NCBI RefSeq assembly: GCF_014649875.1
Contig: NZ_BMTW01000001.1
Coordinates: 744,001-808,000, forward strand
DNA length: 64,000 bases
Reading direction: 5' to 3'
Source: Streptomyces rubiginosohelvolus
GTDB lineage: Bacteria > Actinomycetota > Actinomycetes > Streptomycetales > Streptomycetaceae
Shown one piece after another: positions 24,629-32,366 of this stretch (positions are counted from its first letter, which is position 1; the number at the start of each line of letters is the position of its first letter). The translations under genes were made by a program, and so were the position numbers. The notes beneath the pieces were generated by a model. The model saw only the letters and a program-made list of their open reading frames with translations, was not told where the DNA came from and made no database searches.

Positions 24629-25057
24629 TCAGTCCTCCGGCGTCGTCGACCGCACCAACGACACCGGTTCCGTCTGCTGGTTGGAGGCGGAGACACGGGT
24701 CGTGTGACGGGTGAGGCGCAGGCCCATCGCCGTGAGGGCATCCGTGTCGTAGAGCGCGCACAGCAGCGCGGCCGCGTCCGGGAGCGGCAGCGGTTCCGTG
24801 GCGCTGTACCCCAACTGCTCCGCCGTTTCGGGGTCGTCGATGGCGGCCTGCCGGGCGTGGGCGAGGACCTGGTGGGGGTCGTCGACGACGAGTTCGTCGA
24901 TCTGGATCCGCTGGGCGCGGACGCGCAGGTCGAGCGGGCGGGGCTGGGCGGGCCTCGGAGCCGTGACGACGGAGCGCAGTCTCGGGTGGACCAGAGGGGT
25001 CACGTCGGCCAGGCGGTTCAGCGGAGTCGGGCCGGTCAGGCCGGTCGGGTGGTTCAT
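24629..25057 (-). CDS. hypothetical protein
   Basis: 142 aa from an ATG at 25057 (MNHPTGLTGPTPLNRLADVT). No family was recognised. It is hydrophilic, without signal or membrane segment, with LDLRVRAQRIQIDELVVDDP, an AAALLCALYDTDALTAMGLR helix and a polar C-terminus. Codon use is typical for the genome, supporting real coding. It may form a short minus-strand unit with the gene at 24057. A tandem repeat lies upstream. Confidence 0.55.
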   Translation of the reverse strand: MNHPTGLTGPTPLNRLADVTPLVHPRLRSVVTAPRPAQPRPLDLRVRAQRIQIDELVVDDPHQVLAHARQAAIDDPETAEQLGYSATEPLPLPDAAALLCALYDTDALTAMGLRLTRHTTRVSASNQQTEPVSLVRSTTPED

Positions 25058-25125
25058 GCGGTGGGCTCCAGAGAACGGGCCGCCGGAACGACGGTGCACG
25101 GAACGGCAGAACGGGAGTACGGCCA

Positions 25126-25160
25126 CGGAGTGCTGAGTACGGAGTGCTGAGTACGGAGTA
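25126..25160. repeat. 14-bp tandem repeat, 2.5 copies
   Basis: CGGAGTGCTGAGTA occurs at 25126-25139 and 25140-25153, followed by the first seven bases again at 25154-25160, and a related GGGAGTACGG lies just before. It is in the gap between the divergent hypothetical gene and an XRE regulator. Function unknown. Confidence 0.85.
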
Positions 25161-25345
25161 CCCGTGGCGGGTGGACGGAGGGGCATGGGGCAAGATCGGC
25201 CCGGTCTTACCGAGTTGGCGTGCGATCGAGTCGGACATGCTTACCTTGGGAGCGCCGTGCGAGCGTCGCAAGGTGCGCTGTGTGCACAGTGCGCAGACTG
25301 CGCGGAATGTCGGACAGATCGAGCCGGAGCCGGAAAGGGGGAACC

Positions 25346-26215
25346 GTGGCGCGCGAACGGTCGGGCCGTACGGCTCGGCACCTGGTCCTGGTGGCCCGCC
25401 TGCGGCACCTGCGGGAGGGCGCCGGCCTGTCCGTACCGCAGGTGGCGACGCAGTTGGGCTGGCATCCCTCGACGCTCCGGCGGCTGGAACAGGCGCAGAC
25501 CTCCCTCGACGTGGGGCAGGTGTCCGCCCTGCTCGACCTCTACGGGGCCGGCGCGGCGGAGACCGACGACATCATGGGGCGGCTCAACGCCGCCAACATG
25601 CCCGGCTGGTGGCATCCCTGGCGGGACGCCATGGCCCCCTGGCTGATGGACCTGATGAGCGTGGAGTCCGCCGCGAGCGTCGTCCGCACCTGGCATCCGG
25701 CGCTGGTCCCGCTGCTGCTGCGCACCCCGGCGTACGCGATGGCCGTGGACGAGGTGATGTTCCCCGAGCGGGACGCGGCCGAGCGGCAAAGGCGCGCGGA
25801 CTTCCTGGTGGAGCGTCAGAAGCGGCTCCAGGAACAGCAGACCCGCCTCTGGGCCGTCCTGCCCGTCACCGCGCTGCGCTGCCGGGTGGGCGACGACGAA
25901 GTGATGCGCGAGCAGGTCAGAAGGCTTCAACAGACCGCTGAGCGCGGGGATGTGACGATGCAGCTGCACCCCGAGTACGCACCACCGCACCCGCTCACCG
26001 GTGTCCCGGCACTCTCCCTGTACCGGGTGGAGATCCGGGAGATCGCCGACCACGTGGTGCGGGAGGGCGGGTTGCCCGGCACGGCGGAGGTGTGGGACAG
26101 CCCGCACCCCGTGCAGACGTATCAGGGAATGCTGGACGTGTCGTGCGTGATGGCGATACGGCCGGCCCGAACCAGAGAGGTGTTACAGGATGAGTACGAC
26201 CGGAAATGGGCCTGA
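25346..26215 (+). CDS. XRE-family regulator with DUF5753-like domain
   Basis: 289 aa. The HTH is LVARLRHLREGAGLSVPQVA then WHPSTLRRLEQAQTS (residues about 13-50). The remaining domain has WHPWRDAMAPWLMDLMSVES, VPLLLRTPAYAMAV, and the closing PLTGVPALSLYRVEIREIAD, like DUF5753 proteins. It lacks a DUF397 partner; instead its 3' end overlaps by 26 bases the start of a PF04672 methyltransferase, implying a coupled pair. The GTG at 25346 is chosen for its AAAGGGGG upstream; the frame extends to 25220 without a ribosome-binding site. It resembles the 15994 regulator only in architecture. Confidence 0.85.
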   Translation: MARERSGRTARHLVLVARLRHLREGAGLSVPQVATQLGWHPSTLRRLEQAQTSLDVGQVSALLDLYGAGAAETDDIMGRLNAANMPGWWHPWRDAMAPWLMDLMSVESAASVVRTWHPALVPLLLRTPAYAMAVDEVMFPERDAAERQRRADFLVERQKRLQEQQTRLWAVLPVTALRCRVGDDEVMREQVRRLQQTAERGDVTMQLHPEYAPPHPLTGVPALSLYRVEIREIADHVVREGGLPGTAEVWDSPHPVQTYQGMLDVSCVMAIRPARTREVLQDEYDRKWA

Positions 26216-26996
26216 ACTGCCCGCGCAGATCGACACGAGCGTCGCGCACTCCGCACGTGTCTGGAACTACTGGCTCGGCGGCAAGGACAACTTCCCGGCG
26301 GACCGGGCGGCGGGCGACGCCTACCGGGGGAAGTACCCGCTGATCGAGACGTTCGCGAAGGAGTCCCGGGACTTCCTGCGCCGGACCGTCACCTATCTCG
26401 CCCGGGACGCCGGGATCCGGCAGTTCCTCGACGTCGGGGCGGGGCTGCCGACCGCGAACAACACGCACGAGGTCGCCCAGCGGATAGCCCCGGAGTCCCG
26501 GATCGTGTACGTCGACCACGACCCCCTGGTGCTCCTGCACGTCCACGCGCTGCTGACCAGCGCCCCCCAGGGCGCGACGGCGTACGTCGAGGCGGACATG
26601 CGCGACACCGAGACCGTCCTCACCGGGGCCGCCAAGACCCTGGACCTGACGCAGCCCGTCGCCCTCGTGATCAGTGACGTCCTGGGGCACATCGTGGACT
26701 GGGACGACGCGCTGTCCCTGGTACGGCGGCTGGTGGAGCGCCTGCCCTCCGGCAGCTACCTCTCGCTCAGCCACTCCACCGCGTCCGACGAGGCCCACCG
26801 GGCCGTCCAGGACGAGTACAACGCGAGCGGCGCGATTCCGTACATCTTCCGGGAGCCGGAGACCACGGTCGCGTTCTTCGACGGGCTGGAGATGGTCGAG
26901 CCGGGGATGGTGTCCTGGCCGAACTGGCGGCCCGACGCGAACACCGGCACCACCACGGCCCGGGCCGGATGGGGCGCGGTCGCCCGCATTCCCTGA
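26190..26996 (+). CDS. SAM-dependent methyltransferase of the PF04672 (DUF574) family
   Basis: 268 aa, paralogous to the protein at 14287-15072. It has the family hallmark AHSARVWNYWLGGKDNFPAD, SAM-binding loop QFLDVGAGLPTANN, the VYVDHDPLVL strand and the YVEADMRD segment with the acidic residue near the adenine pocket. SHSTASDEA and the FFDGLEMVEPGMV ending match the other copy. The substrate is unknown. Its ATG lies inside the XRE gene (26-base overlap), so the two are probably translated together. This ties the enzyme to regulation rather than to a biosynthetic cluster. Confidence 0.92.
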   Translation: MSTTGNGPELPAQIDTSVAHSARVWNYWLGGKDNFPADRAAGDAYRGKYPLIETFAKESRDFLRRTVTYLARDAGIRQFLDVGAGLPTANNTHEVAQRIAPESRIVYVDHDPLVLLHVHALLTSAPQGATAYVEADMRDTETVLTGAAKTLDLTQPVALVISDVLGHIVDWDDALSLVRRLVERLPSGSYLSLSHSTASDEAHRAVQDEYNASGAIPYIFREPETTVAFFDGLEMVEPGMVSWPNWRPDANTGTTTARAGWGAVARIP

Positions 26997-27084
26997 TCCG
27001 CGCCTCGATCCCCCTCCCCAACTGCCGTGCCGCGTACGGGATGCCGCCGTACGCGGTGCGCACGGCCCGCAGAGGCTCTCCCCC

Positions 27085-28536
27085 ATGTGCACCACTGGTA
27101 CGACCGGCCACGAGGCCGCCTGCCCGGGCGGCGCCCGGAATGCGCGGGAGACGACGGACCGCCTGCTGCGGGCGGCCACCCGGTCCGGTGCGCATCTGAT
27201 CGCCGAGGCCGCGCTGCTGGTCCAGGGGTGGGCGGTGCTGGCCGACCCGATCGCCGGAGCCGTCTACAGCACCCCCGCCGCCGCGGCCGCCGACGGCGTG
27301 CACGCGGCGGCCGACCCGTACGAACACCCGCACTGCCTCCAGCGCCCGGCCGCCGGAGCCGTCCTCGTGGTGGCCCCCGGCCCGACCGTCCCCCCGGAGC
27401 AGGCCGCCCGCGTCGCCACGACCACCGCGGCCCTCCTGGAGGTGCGCGGGCAGCGGGCGGCGGAGCTGCGGGGCGAGCAGATGCGGCTGCACACCACCCT
27501 CGTCGGGCTGCTGCTGGCCGGTCACACCACGGCCGTCGCCGACACCCTGGGCGGGAACCGGCTCACCCATGTCACGGTCTACCGGCTCACCGGCGCCGAC
27601 GTCCCCACCGCCCACCAGGTCCTGTGGCGGGCCGTACGCCCCTCGCTCGCCCCGCACGCCGACGCCTGCACCCTGCTGGGCCGGCTGGACGGCGAACTCG
27701 TCGTCGCCGAGCTGCACCGGGGCGGCGACGACGGCCGGGTCCTGCGCCTGGTCTCCCGGGTGAGCGAGCGCCACCACCTGCTGGCGGGCATGGCCGGGCC
27801 GCTGCCGCTGGCCGAGATGCCCACCGCCCATAGCGACGCGGCCGCCGCCCGGCACAGCGCCACCGCCGACCGCCGCATCGTCCCCGCCGACGCCGTCGGC
27901 ACCTCCCGGCTCACGCCCCTGCTGCCCACGGCCCCGTACGCCCGCTGGGCCGGATCCGTACTGCGCCCGCTGACGGCGGCCCACCAGCACCTGCTCCTCG
28001 TCTGGCTCCGCACCGGCTCCAAGCCCCGCGCCGCGACCGCGCTCGGTCTGTCCGCCGGTACGGTACGGGCCCGGATACGCGAGCTGTCCCGGCTGCTCCG
28101 CGCGGACCTGGAGGACGCGACCGTACAGGCGCATCTGCTGCTCGCCCTCCGCGCGCCCTCCCCCGCCGACGGCAGCGGGAGCGAGGACGGGAACGGCCCC
28201 GCCCGGCTGGAGACGTTGCCGGCCGGCCTCCTGGACACCGAGGCGGCCCGGTCCTGGGCGCGCGGCCTGGTCGGGGGTCTGGAGCCGCACCTGCGGATCG
28301 CGCTGACCTGCTGGCTGGGCCACCACGCCCGGACCGCCCCCGCCGCGGCCGAGCTGCACGTCCACCGCACCACCCTGGCGAACTGGCTCACCCAGTGCGC
28401 CGAACACCTCGCCCAGAACCTCGGCGACGCCACCGTGCGCGCCGAGATCCACCTCGCGCTACGGGCCACCCGGACCGGCCCCGACGACCCGGCGGCCCTC
28501 CCCCGGCGCGGCGGCCGCACCTACCGCCGCCTGTGA
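27085..28536 (+). CDS. PucR-like regulator with two C-terminal HTH units
   Basis: 483 aa. The N-terminal domain (about residues 1-130) with AAEALLVQGWAVLADPIAG resembles the GAF-like or purine-sensor part of PucR/CdaR proteins; a middle region (130-260) follows. Two HTH_30-type modules are present: LLVWLRTGSKPRAATALGLS with RARIRELSRLLR (about residues 310-345), and ALTCWLGHHARTAPAAAELH with RTTLANWLTQCAEHL (about 410-445). Each is followed by a similar L-A-L-R sequence. PucR proteins usually have one. The ligand and targets are unknown. It follows the methyltransferase by 88 bases. Confidence 0.75.
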   Translation: MCTTGTTGHEAACPGGARNARETTDRLLRAATRSGAHLIAEAALLVQGWAVLADPIAGAVYSTPAAAAADGVHAAADPYEHPHCLQRPAAGAVLVVAPGPTVPPEQAARVATTTAALLEVRGQRAAELRGEQMRLHTTLVGLLLAGHTTAVADTLGGNRLTHVTVYRLTGADVPTAHQVLWRAVRPSLAPHADACTLLGRLDGELVVAELHRGGDDGRVLRLVSRVSERHHLLAGMAGPLPLAEMPTAHSDAAAARHSATADRRIVPADAVGTSRLTPLLPTAPYARWAGSVLRPLTAAHQHLLLVWLRTGSKPRAATALGLSAGTVRARIRELSRLLRADLEDATVQAHLLLALRAPSPADGSGSEDGNGPARLETLPAGLLDTEAARSWARGLVGGLEPHLRIALTCWLGHHARTAPAAAELHVHRTTLANWLTQCAEHLAQNLGDATVRAEIHLALRATRTGPDDPAALPRRGGRTYRRL

Positions 28537-28555
28537 CCGGCGGCGAAGAGCACGG

Positions 28556-28885
28556 CTAGGACGGCGCCTGGCCCGTCTCGAAGCGGCTGACGCGGCCGCC
28601 GGTGACCGTGAAGACCCAGCGGGTCCGCATGGTGCCCCAGGTGTCGTTCGTGTAGTCGACGACGAGGACGCGGCCGTCGTCGGAGGCGTCCACGACCTTC
28701 ATGCGGCCGTTGGCCTTCGGGGAGAAGATCTCCTTCTCCGTCCAGGCCGCCAGGTCCCGTTCGCTGCCGTCGTCGGACATGGTGGCGTCCTCGGTGAGGA
28801 CGTCGGCGAAGAAGGCGTCCTTGTCGCCCGCGTTCACCGCGGCGATGAACTTCTCCACCACCGGGTCGCTGATCGATGGGGTCAT
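28556..28885 (-). CDS. SnoaL/NTF2-like nuclear-transport-factor fold protein
   Basis: 109 aa, the usual length for the fold. The pattern VEKFIAAVNAGDKDAFFADV then LTEDATMSDDGSERDLAAW and the closing strand WVFTVTGGRVSRFETGQAP fits the SnoaL-like cone-shaped barrel. Members include polyketide cyclases, dehydratases and many small-molecule binders; no specific activity can be assigned. The ATG at 28885 has AGGAGGAGGAAC upstream. It is the second gene after the alpha/beta hydrolase on the minus strand, with a perfect 8-bp hairpin in the 110-base gap. Confidence 0.85.
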   Translation of the reverse strand: MTPSISDPVVEKFIAAVNAGDKDAFFADVLTEDATMSDDGSERDLAAWTEKEIFSPKANGRMKVVDASDDGRVLVVDYTNDTWGTMRTRWVFTVTGGRVSRFETGQAPS

Positions 28886-28908
28886 CGTGTTCCTCCTCCT
28901 TCTCGTCA

Positions 28909-28928
28909 TGCGTCCGGGGGCGGACGCA
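28909..28928. terminator. small perfect hairpin between hydrolase and SnoaL-like gene
   Basis: TGCGTCCG (28909-28916) and CGGACGCA (28921-28928) with a GGGG loop form an 8-bp stem 67 bases after the hydrolase stop and 24 bases before the SnoaL-like gene start. It could terminate or attenuate read-through from the hydrolase. There is no T-tract. Confidence 0.45.
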
Positions 28929-28995
28929 CCGGAGATCCCCACCGAGTCTCTGTCGGCGGACTCGCCGCCGCACGTCGGGCGCGTCCCCGCCGAGC

Positions 28996-29796
28996 TCACC
29001 CGGCGGCGGCCAGCCCCTCCAGCAGCCGGGCCAGCTCCGCCGGGGCCTGGAGGTGCGCCATGTGCCCCTGGCCGGGCAGCTCGTGCACCTCGGCGGCGGG
29101 GACGCGCCGCGCGACGTCGTCGAACGATGTTCCGTAGGGAGCCGTGCCCCGGTTGGCCCCGCCGACGATCAGGTCGACGCGGTCCGCCCGCCGGGCGAGG
29201 GCGTCCGGCGCGGGCTCCCCGTACAGCGCGGCCGTCTCGGCGTAGATCGGCGCGGCCAGCCGACGCAGGGCCTCCCACACCTCGGGGTCGGCGCGCAGCG
29301 CGTCGACGACCGCCCCGTCGAGACCGGCGATCCGCCGGTGCACGATCTCCACGGCCGTGTCCCGGTCCGCGGCCTCGTCCGCCGCCTTGAGGTCCGGGAG
29401 GACGTCGAGGCCGAACGGCCGTATCACCGGCTCGTACGCGATCACCTGGTCCAGCGGCCGTTCGTCCGCGGCCAGCAGGGCGATGAGGCCGCCGTAACTC
29501 CAGCCGAAGAGGGTCCGCACACCCCCGAGCCCGTCGAGGACCGCACCGAGGTCCGCCACCTCGGTGCGCAGGGAGTAGGCGGCGGTCAGCGGCCCCGAGG
29601 GCACACGGCCCCGGCGGTTGACGACCGCCACGGACGGCCACGCGTCCACGGCGGTCGCGACGGCACGCCACCCGAGGGCGTCACTCATCGCGCCCGGAAC
29701 CACGACGAGGCCCGGGGTGTCCGAGTCCCCGTACACGTCGACCGTGACCCAGCTGCCGTCGCCGACCGGGAACTTTTTCTGAATCGTTCGCTCCAT
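28996..29796 (-). CDS. alpha/beta-fold hydrolase
   Basis: 266 aa. The nucleophile elbow GWSYGG (Ser about residue 98) and the catalytic His in LPGQGHMAHL near the C-terminus are clear, as is the oxyanion strand LVVVPGAMSDALG. The acid is likely in the LIVGGANRG region. The family covers esterases and haloalkane-like hydrolases; the substrate is unknown. The ATG at 29796 lies within an inverted repeat and has no ribosome-binding site, suggesting a leaderless or weakly translated transcript. It is divergent from the TetR gene and is the probable target of that regulator. Confidence 0.88.
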   Translation of the reverse strand: MERTIQKKFPVGDGSWVTVDVYGDSDTPGLVVVPGAMSDALGWRAVATAVDAWPSVAVVNRRGRVPSGPLTAAYSLRTEVADLGAVLDGLGGVRTLFGWSYGGLIALLAADERPLDQVIAYEPVIRPFGLDVLPDLKAADEAADRDTAVEIVHRRIAGLDGAVVDALRADPEVWEALRRLAAPIYAETAALYGEPAPDALARRADRVDLIVGGANRGTAPYGTSFDDVARRVPAAEVHELPGQGHMAHLQAPAELARLLEGLAAAG

Positions 29797-29826
29797 AAAA
29801 CTATTATGGTGCGATCGCTCTACAAT
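29793..29826. promoter_or_regulatory. operator/promoter of the divergent hydrolase and TetR genes
   Basis: CCATAA-N5-TTATGG (29793-29809) is a 6-bp dyad overlapping the hydrolase start. GCGATCGC (29811-29818) is a further perfect palindrome, and TACAAT (29821-29826) is a good -10 for the TetR gene, placing the transcript start close to the GTG at 29833. A leaderless TetR mRNA is implied. Confidence 0.6.
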
Positions 29827-29832
29827 GCAAGC

Positions 29833-30444
29833 GTGCCCCAGCCGAAACGTGGACGCCCCCGAGCCTTCGACCGCGACCAAGCCCTCCTCGACGCCGCCCG
29901 CCTCTTCTGGCGACGCGGCTACTCGGGCACCTCGACCCGCGATCTGACCGCGCGGCTCGGCCTCTCCACCTCCAGCCTCTACGGAGCCTTCGGCAGCAAG
30001 GCCGAGCTGTTCGAGGAGGCCGTACGGACCTACGCCGAGCGCTACCGCGAGATCTACGAACAGGCCGTCGCCGCTCCGGACTTCCGGACCGTCGTCGAAC
30101 GCGTCCTGATCGACTCCGTCCACGAGTTCACCCGGCCCGACGACGAACACCCCGGCTGCCTGCTCAGCAGCGCCGCCATGGCCGACAGCACCAGCACCCT
30201 CGACACCAGCGCCTACTTCGCCGAACTCCAGGGCCACAACGAGCGGATCCTCCGCGCCCGCGCCGAACGCGCCATCGAAGAGGGCGAGTTGGCGCCGGAC
30301 GCGGACGCCTCGGCCCTGACCGGGCTCATCCAGTCGATCTGGCACGGGCTGTCGGCGCGGGCCAGTCTCGGCGCGGACCGCGAGGACCTGCTCGCCGTCG
30401 CCCGGCTGGGCCACACACTGATCTGCGGGCCGCCCGCCCCTTGA
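29833..30444 (+). CDS. TetR/AcrR-family regulator, probably leaderless
   Basis: 203 aa. The HTH is RGRPRAFDRDQALLDAARLF then TRDLTARLGLSTSSLYGAFG with the SKAELFEEAVRTY helix. The C-terminal domain with PGCLLSSAAMA and the GLIQSIWHGLSARAS helix matches the AcrR/TetR group with an HPGC-like pocket. The GTG at 29833 is seven bases after a TACAAT -10, so translation likely starts at the 5' end of the transcript. The in-frame ATG at 29806 falls inside the operator and is rejected. It is divergent from the alpha/beta hydrolase and close to the LysR gene's 3' end. Confidence 0.88.
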   Translation: MPQPKRGRPRAFDRDQALLDAARLFWRRGYSGTSTRDLTARLGLSTSSLYGAFGSKAELFEEAVRTYAERYREIYEQAVAAPDFRTVVERVLIDSVHEFTRPDDEHPGCLLSSAAMADSTSTLDTSAYFAELQGHNERILRARAERAIEEGELAPDADASALTGLIQSIWHGLSARASLGADREDLLAVARLGHTLICGPPAP

Positions 30445-30466
30445 TGTGCGGGCCGCCCCGGCCTCG

Positions 30467-31369
30467 TCACTCCGCGAGGGAGCCGCTTGCTCCCGCCGCC
30501 TCCGTCCGGCTGAGGAAGAGGTCCCGCCCCGGGCACGTCGTGTGCGCGGGCCACAGCGCGTGGACCGGGACATGGACGGGCGGGTCCAGGTCGACGACGT
30601 GGGCGGCGCCGCCCGCCGCCGGGCCCGGGGGCGTCGTGACGAAGGCGATGCGGCCGGTCGCGGTGACGGCGGTGACGGGCGGGGTGCCCTGGACCGGGTT
30701 GCGCCGGACGTCCGGTTCGACGCCCGCCTGACGGCACAGGCCGATCAGGAGGTCCGTGTACGCGGACGAGCCCGCCTCGCCCCACACCGTGAGCGGCTGG
30801 CCCCGGAGGTCGGCCAGGGCCACCGTGGGCCGGTCGGCGAGCGGGTGCCTGGCGGGGACGGCGACCCGCAGGCGGTGTTCGGCGATCCGGGCCCGGGTGA
30901 GCCCCGTGCCGGCGGGCATGGCCCGGGTCAGGCCCAGGTCGCAAGCGCCGGTGAGGAGTTGCTCGCGCAGTTCGTCGGGGAAGAGCTGGCGGACGTGGGC
31001 CTGTATGCCCTGCTCCTCCGTGCCCGCCCGGGTCAGCAGGTCCACGACCTCCTCCGCCGTCACCGCCGGGGTGTGGCCGATCCGCAGATGCCCGGCCTGG
31101 CCGCGCCCGATGCGGCGGGCCCGGTCCAGGGCGGCGAGCGCCTGGGCGCTGAGCGCCCGGGCGTCGTCGATGAGGGCCTGCCCGGCCGGGGTCGGGGTGA
31201 CGTGCTGGTGGCCCCGGTCCAGGAGCCGGACGCCGACGTGCCGCTCCAGGGTGCGGATGGAGGTGCTCAGCGCCTGCTGACTCAGGTGCAGCCGTTCGGC
31301 CGCCCGGGTGAACCCGCCCTCCTCGGCGACGGCGACGAGATGCTCCAGCTTGCGCAGGTCCAGACTCAC
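30467..31369 (-). CDS. LysR-family transcriptional regulator
   Basis: 300 aa. The HTH is LRKLEHLVAVAEEGGFTRAA then ERLHLSQQALSTSIRTLERH. The effector domain has GHLRIGHTPAV, the RLRVAVPARHPLADR strand and a GRIAFVTTPPG segment. The GTG at 31369 is chosen; there is no better start. It lies 33 bases downstream of an SDR gene on the same strand, so the two are probably one transcript. A 17-bp dyad in the divergent promoter at 32212 may be its site. The inducer is unknown. Confidence 0.88.
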   Translation of the reverse strand: MSLDLRKLEHLVAVAEEGGFTRAAERLHLSQQALSTSIRTLERHVGVRLLDRGHQHVTPTPAGQALIDDARALSAQALAALDRARRIGRGQAGHLRIGHTPAVTAEEVVDLLTRAGTEEQGIQAHVRQLFPDELREQLLTGACDLGLTRAMPAGTGLTRARIAEHRLRVAVPARHPLADRPTVALADLRGQPLTVWGEAGSSAYTDLLIGLCRQAGVEPDVRRNPVQGTPPVTAVTATGRIAFVTTPPGPAAGGAAHVVDLDPPVHVPVHALWPAHTTCPGRDLFLSRTEAAGASGSLAE

Positions 31370-31402
31370 GCGGTCCTCCCGGACGCCATCGGCCGACAGG
31401 GA

Positions 31403-32164
31403 TCAGCGGACCGTGTAGCCGCCGTTGGCGAAGATCGTCTGGCCGGTGATCCAGCCGCCCTCGGTGACGAGGAACTTCACCAGCGGCGCGATGTCCTCGA
31501 TCTCCGTCAGCCGGCCGCCCATCGCCTGGGACTTGTGGAACTCCACGCGCTCCGGCGTCTCCTGCGGGTAGAAGAACGGCGTGTCCATCGGCCCCGGGGC
31601 CACATTGTTCACCGCGATCCCGCGCGGGGCGAACTCCTTGGCCGCCGCCCGGGTGAAGTGCTCCAGCGGGGCCTTGGCGCCCGCGTAGGTGGCGTACCCG
31701 TCGGTGAACGCGGCGAGCAGGGAGGTCACGAGGCTGACGATCCGGCCGCCGTCGTTGAGGCGGGCGCCCGCCTCCTGGAGGAAGAAGTACGCCGCCTTGG
31801 AGTTGATCGCGAACATGCGGTCGTACTCCTCCTCGGTCGTCTCGGCGATCGGCTTCCGCAGCACCATGCCCGTGGTGTTCACGGCGACGTCCACCCCGCC
31901 GAAGGCGTCCAGCGCCTGGTCGAAGAGGCTCCGCACCCCCTCGACGCGGGTCAGGTCCTCGCGCACGACGACGGCCTGGGCACCCGTGCCCCGTACGGCC
32001 TCCGCCGTCTTCTCGGCATCGGCGGCGGTGTTCTCGCCGTGGTAGTGGACGACGACGTTCGCTCCGACCTCGCCGAGCGAGCGGCTGATCAGGCCCCCGA
32101 GGTTCTTCGCGCCTCCGGCGACGACGGCGGTCTTCCCCTTCAGCGACTGCTGCTGCTCACTCAT
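31403..32164 (-). CDS. short-chain dehydrogenase/reductase
   Basis: 253 aa, full length for a classical SDR. Cofactor loop VVAGGAKNLGG (an atypical TGxxxGxG), the DLTRVEG step, an NTTG motif in place of NNAG, and the catalytic Ser about residue 143 in SLVTSLLA, Tyr in YATYAGAKA with Lys four residues later. It probably uses NAD(P)H on a carbonyl substrate. The sequence is close to 3-oxoacyl-ACP reductase-like SDRs. The ATG at 32164 has GAGAGAGGGATCC upstream. It is transcribed with the downstream LysR gene and divergent from a second SDR gene. Confidence 0.9.
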   Translation of the reverse strand: MSEQQQSLKGKTAVVAGGAKNLGGLISRSLGEVGANVVVHYHGENTAADAEKTAEAVRGTGAQAVVVREDLTRVEGVRSLFDQALDAFGGVDVAVNTTGMVLRKPIAETTEEEYDRMFAINSKAAYFFLQEAGARLNDGGRIVSLVTSLLAAFTDGYATYAGAKAPLEHFTRAAAKEFAPRGIAVNNVAPGPMDTPFFYPQETPERVEFHKSQAMGGRLTEIEDIAPLVKFLVTEGGWITGQTIFANGGYTVR

Positions 32165-32211
32165 GTGGATCCCTCTCTCCGATATGTACCGTTCGTTGCG
32201 GTTTCCGTGGT

Positions 32212-32228
32212 CCACGCTAGGAGCGTGG
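32212..32228. promoter_or_regulatory. 17-bp dyad in the divergent SDR promoter region
   Basis: CCACGCT-AGG-AGCGTGG is a perfect 7-bp inverted repeat with a 3-base centre. It lies 48 bases upstream of the minus-strand SDR start, just upstream of a TACATAT -10-like element on that strand. It could be the site for the cotranscribed LysR regulator or another dimeric protein. Confidence 0.55.
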
Positions 32229-32366
32229 GTCGCCGAGGGGAAACAGAAAGATCGCGTCGGCCCACCAGGAAGATGGGTCACCGCAGGTCAGCACAGGTCG
32301 GCGCGGGTCGCAGCGGTGACCGGAAACGTCATTGACGTACGCCTACGGGTCACGAAGGATCACCGC

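Noticed and set aside
26767..28452. A 561-codon minus-strand frame antisense to the PucR-like gene
   Set aside because: It is Gly/Arg/Gln-rich without domain pattern, and it overlaps two plus-strand genes with clear motifs.
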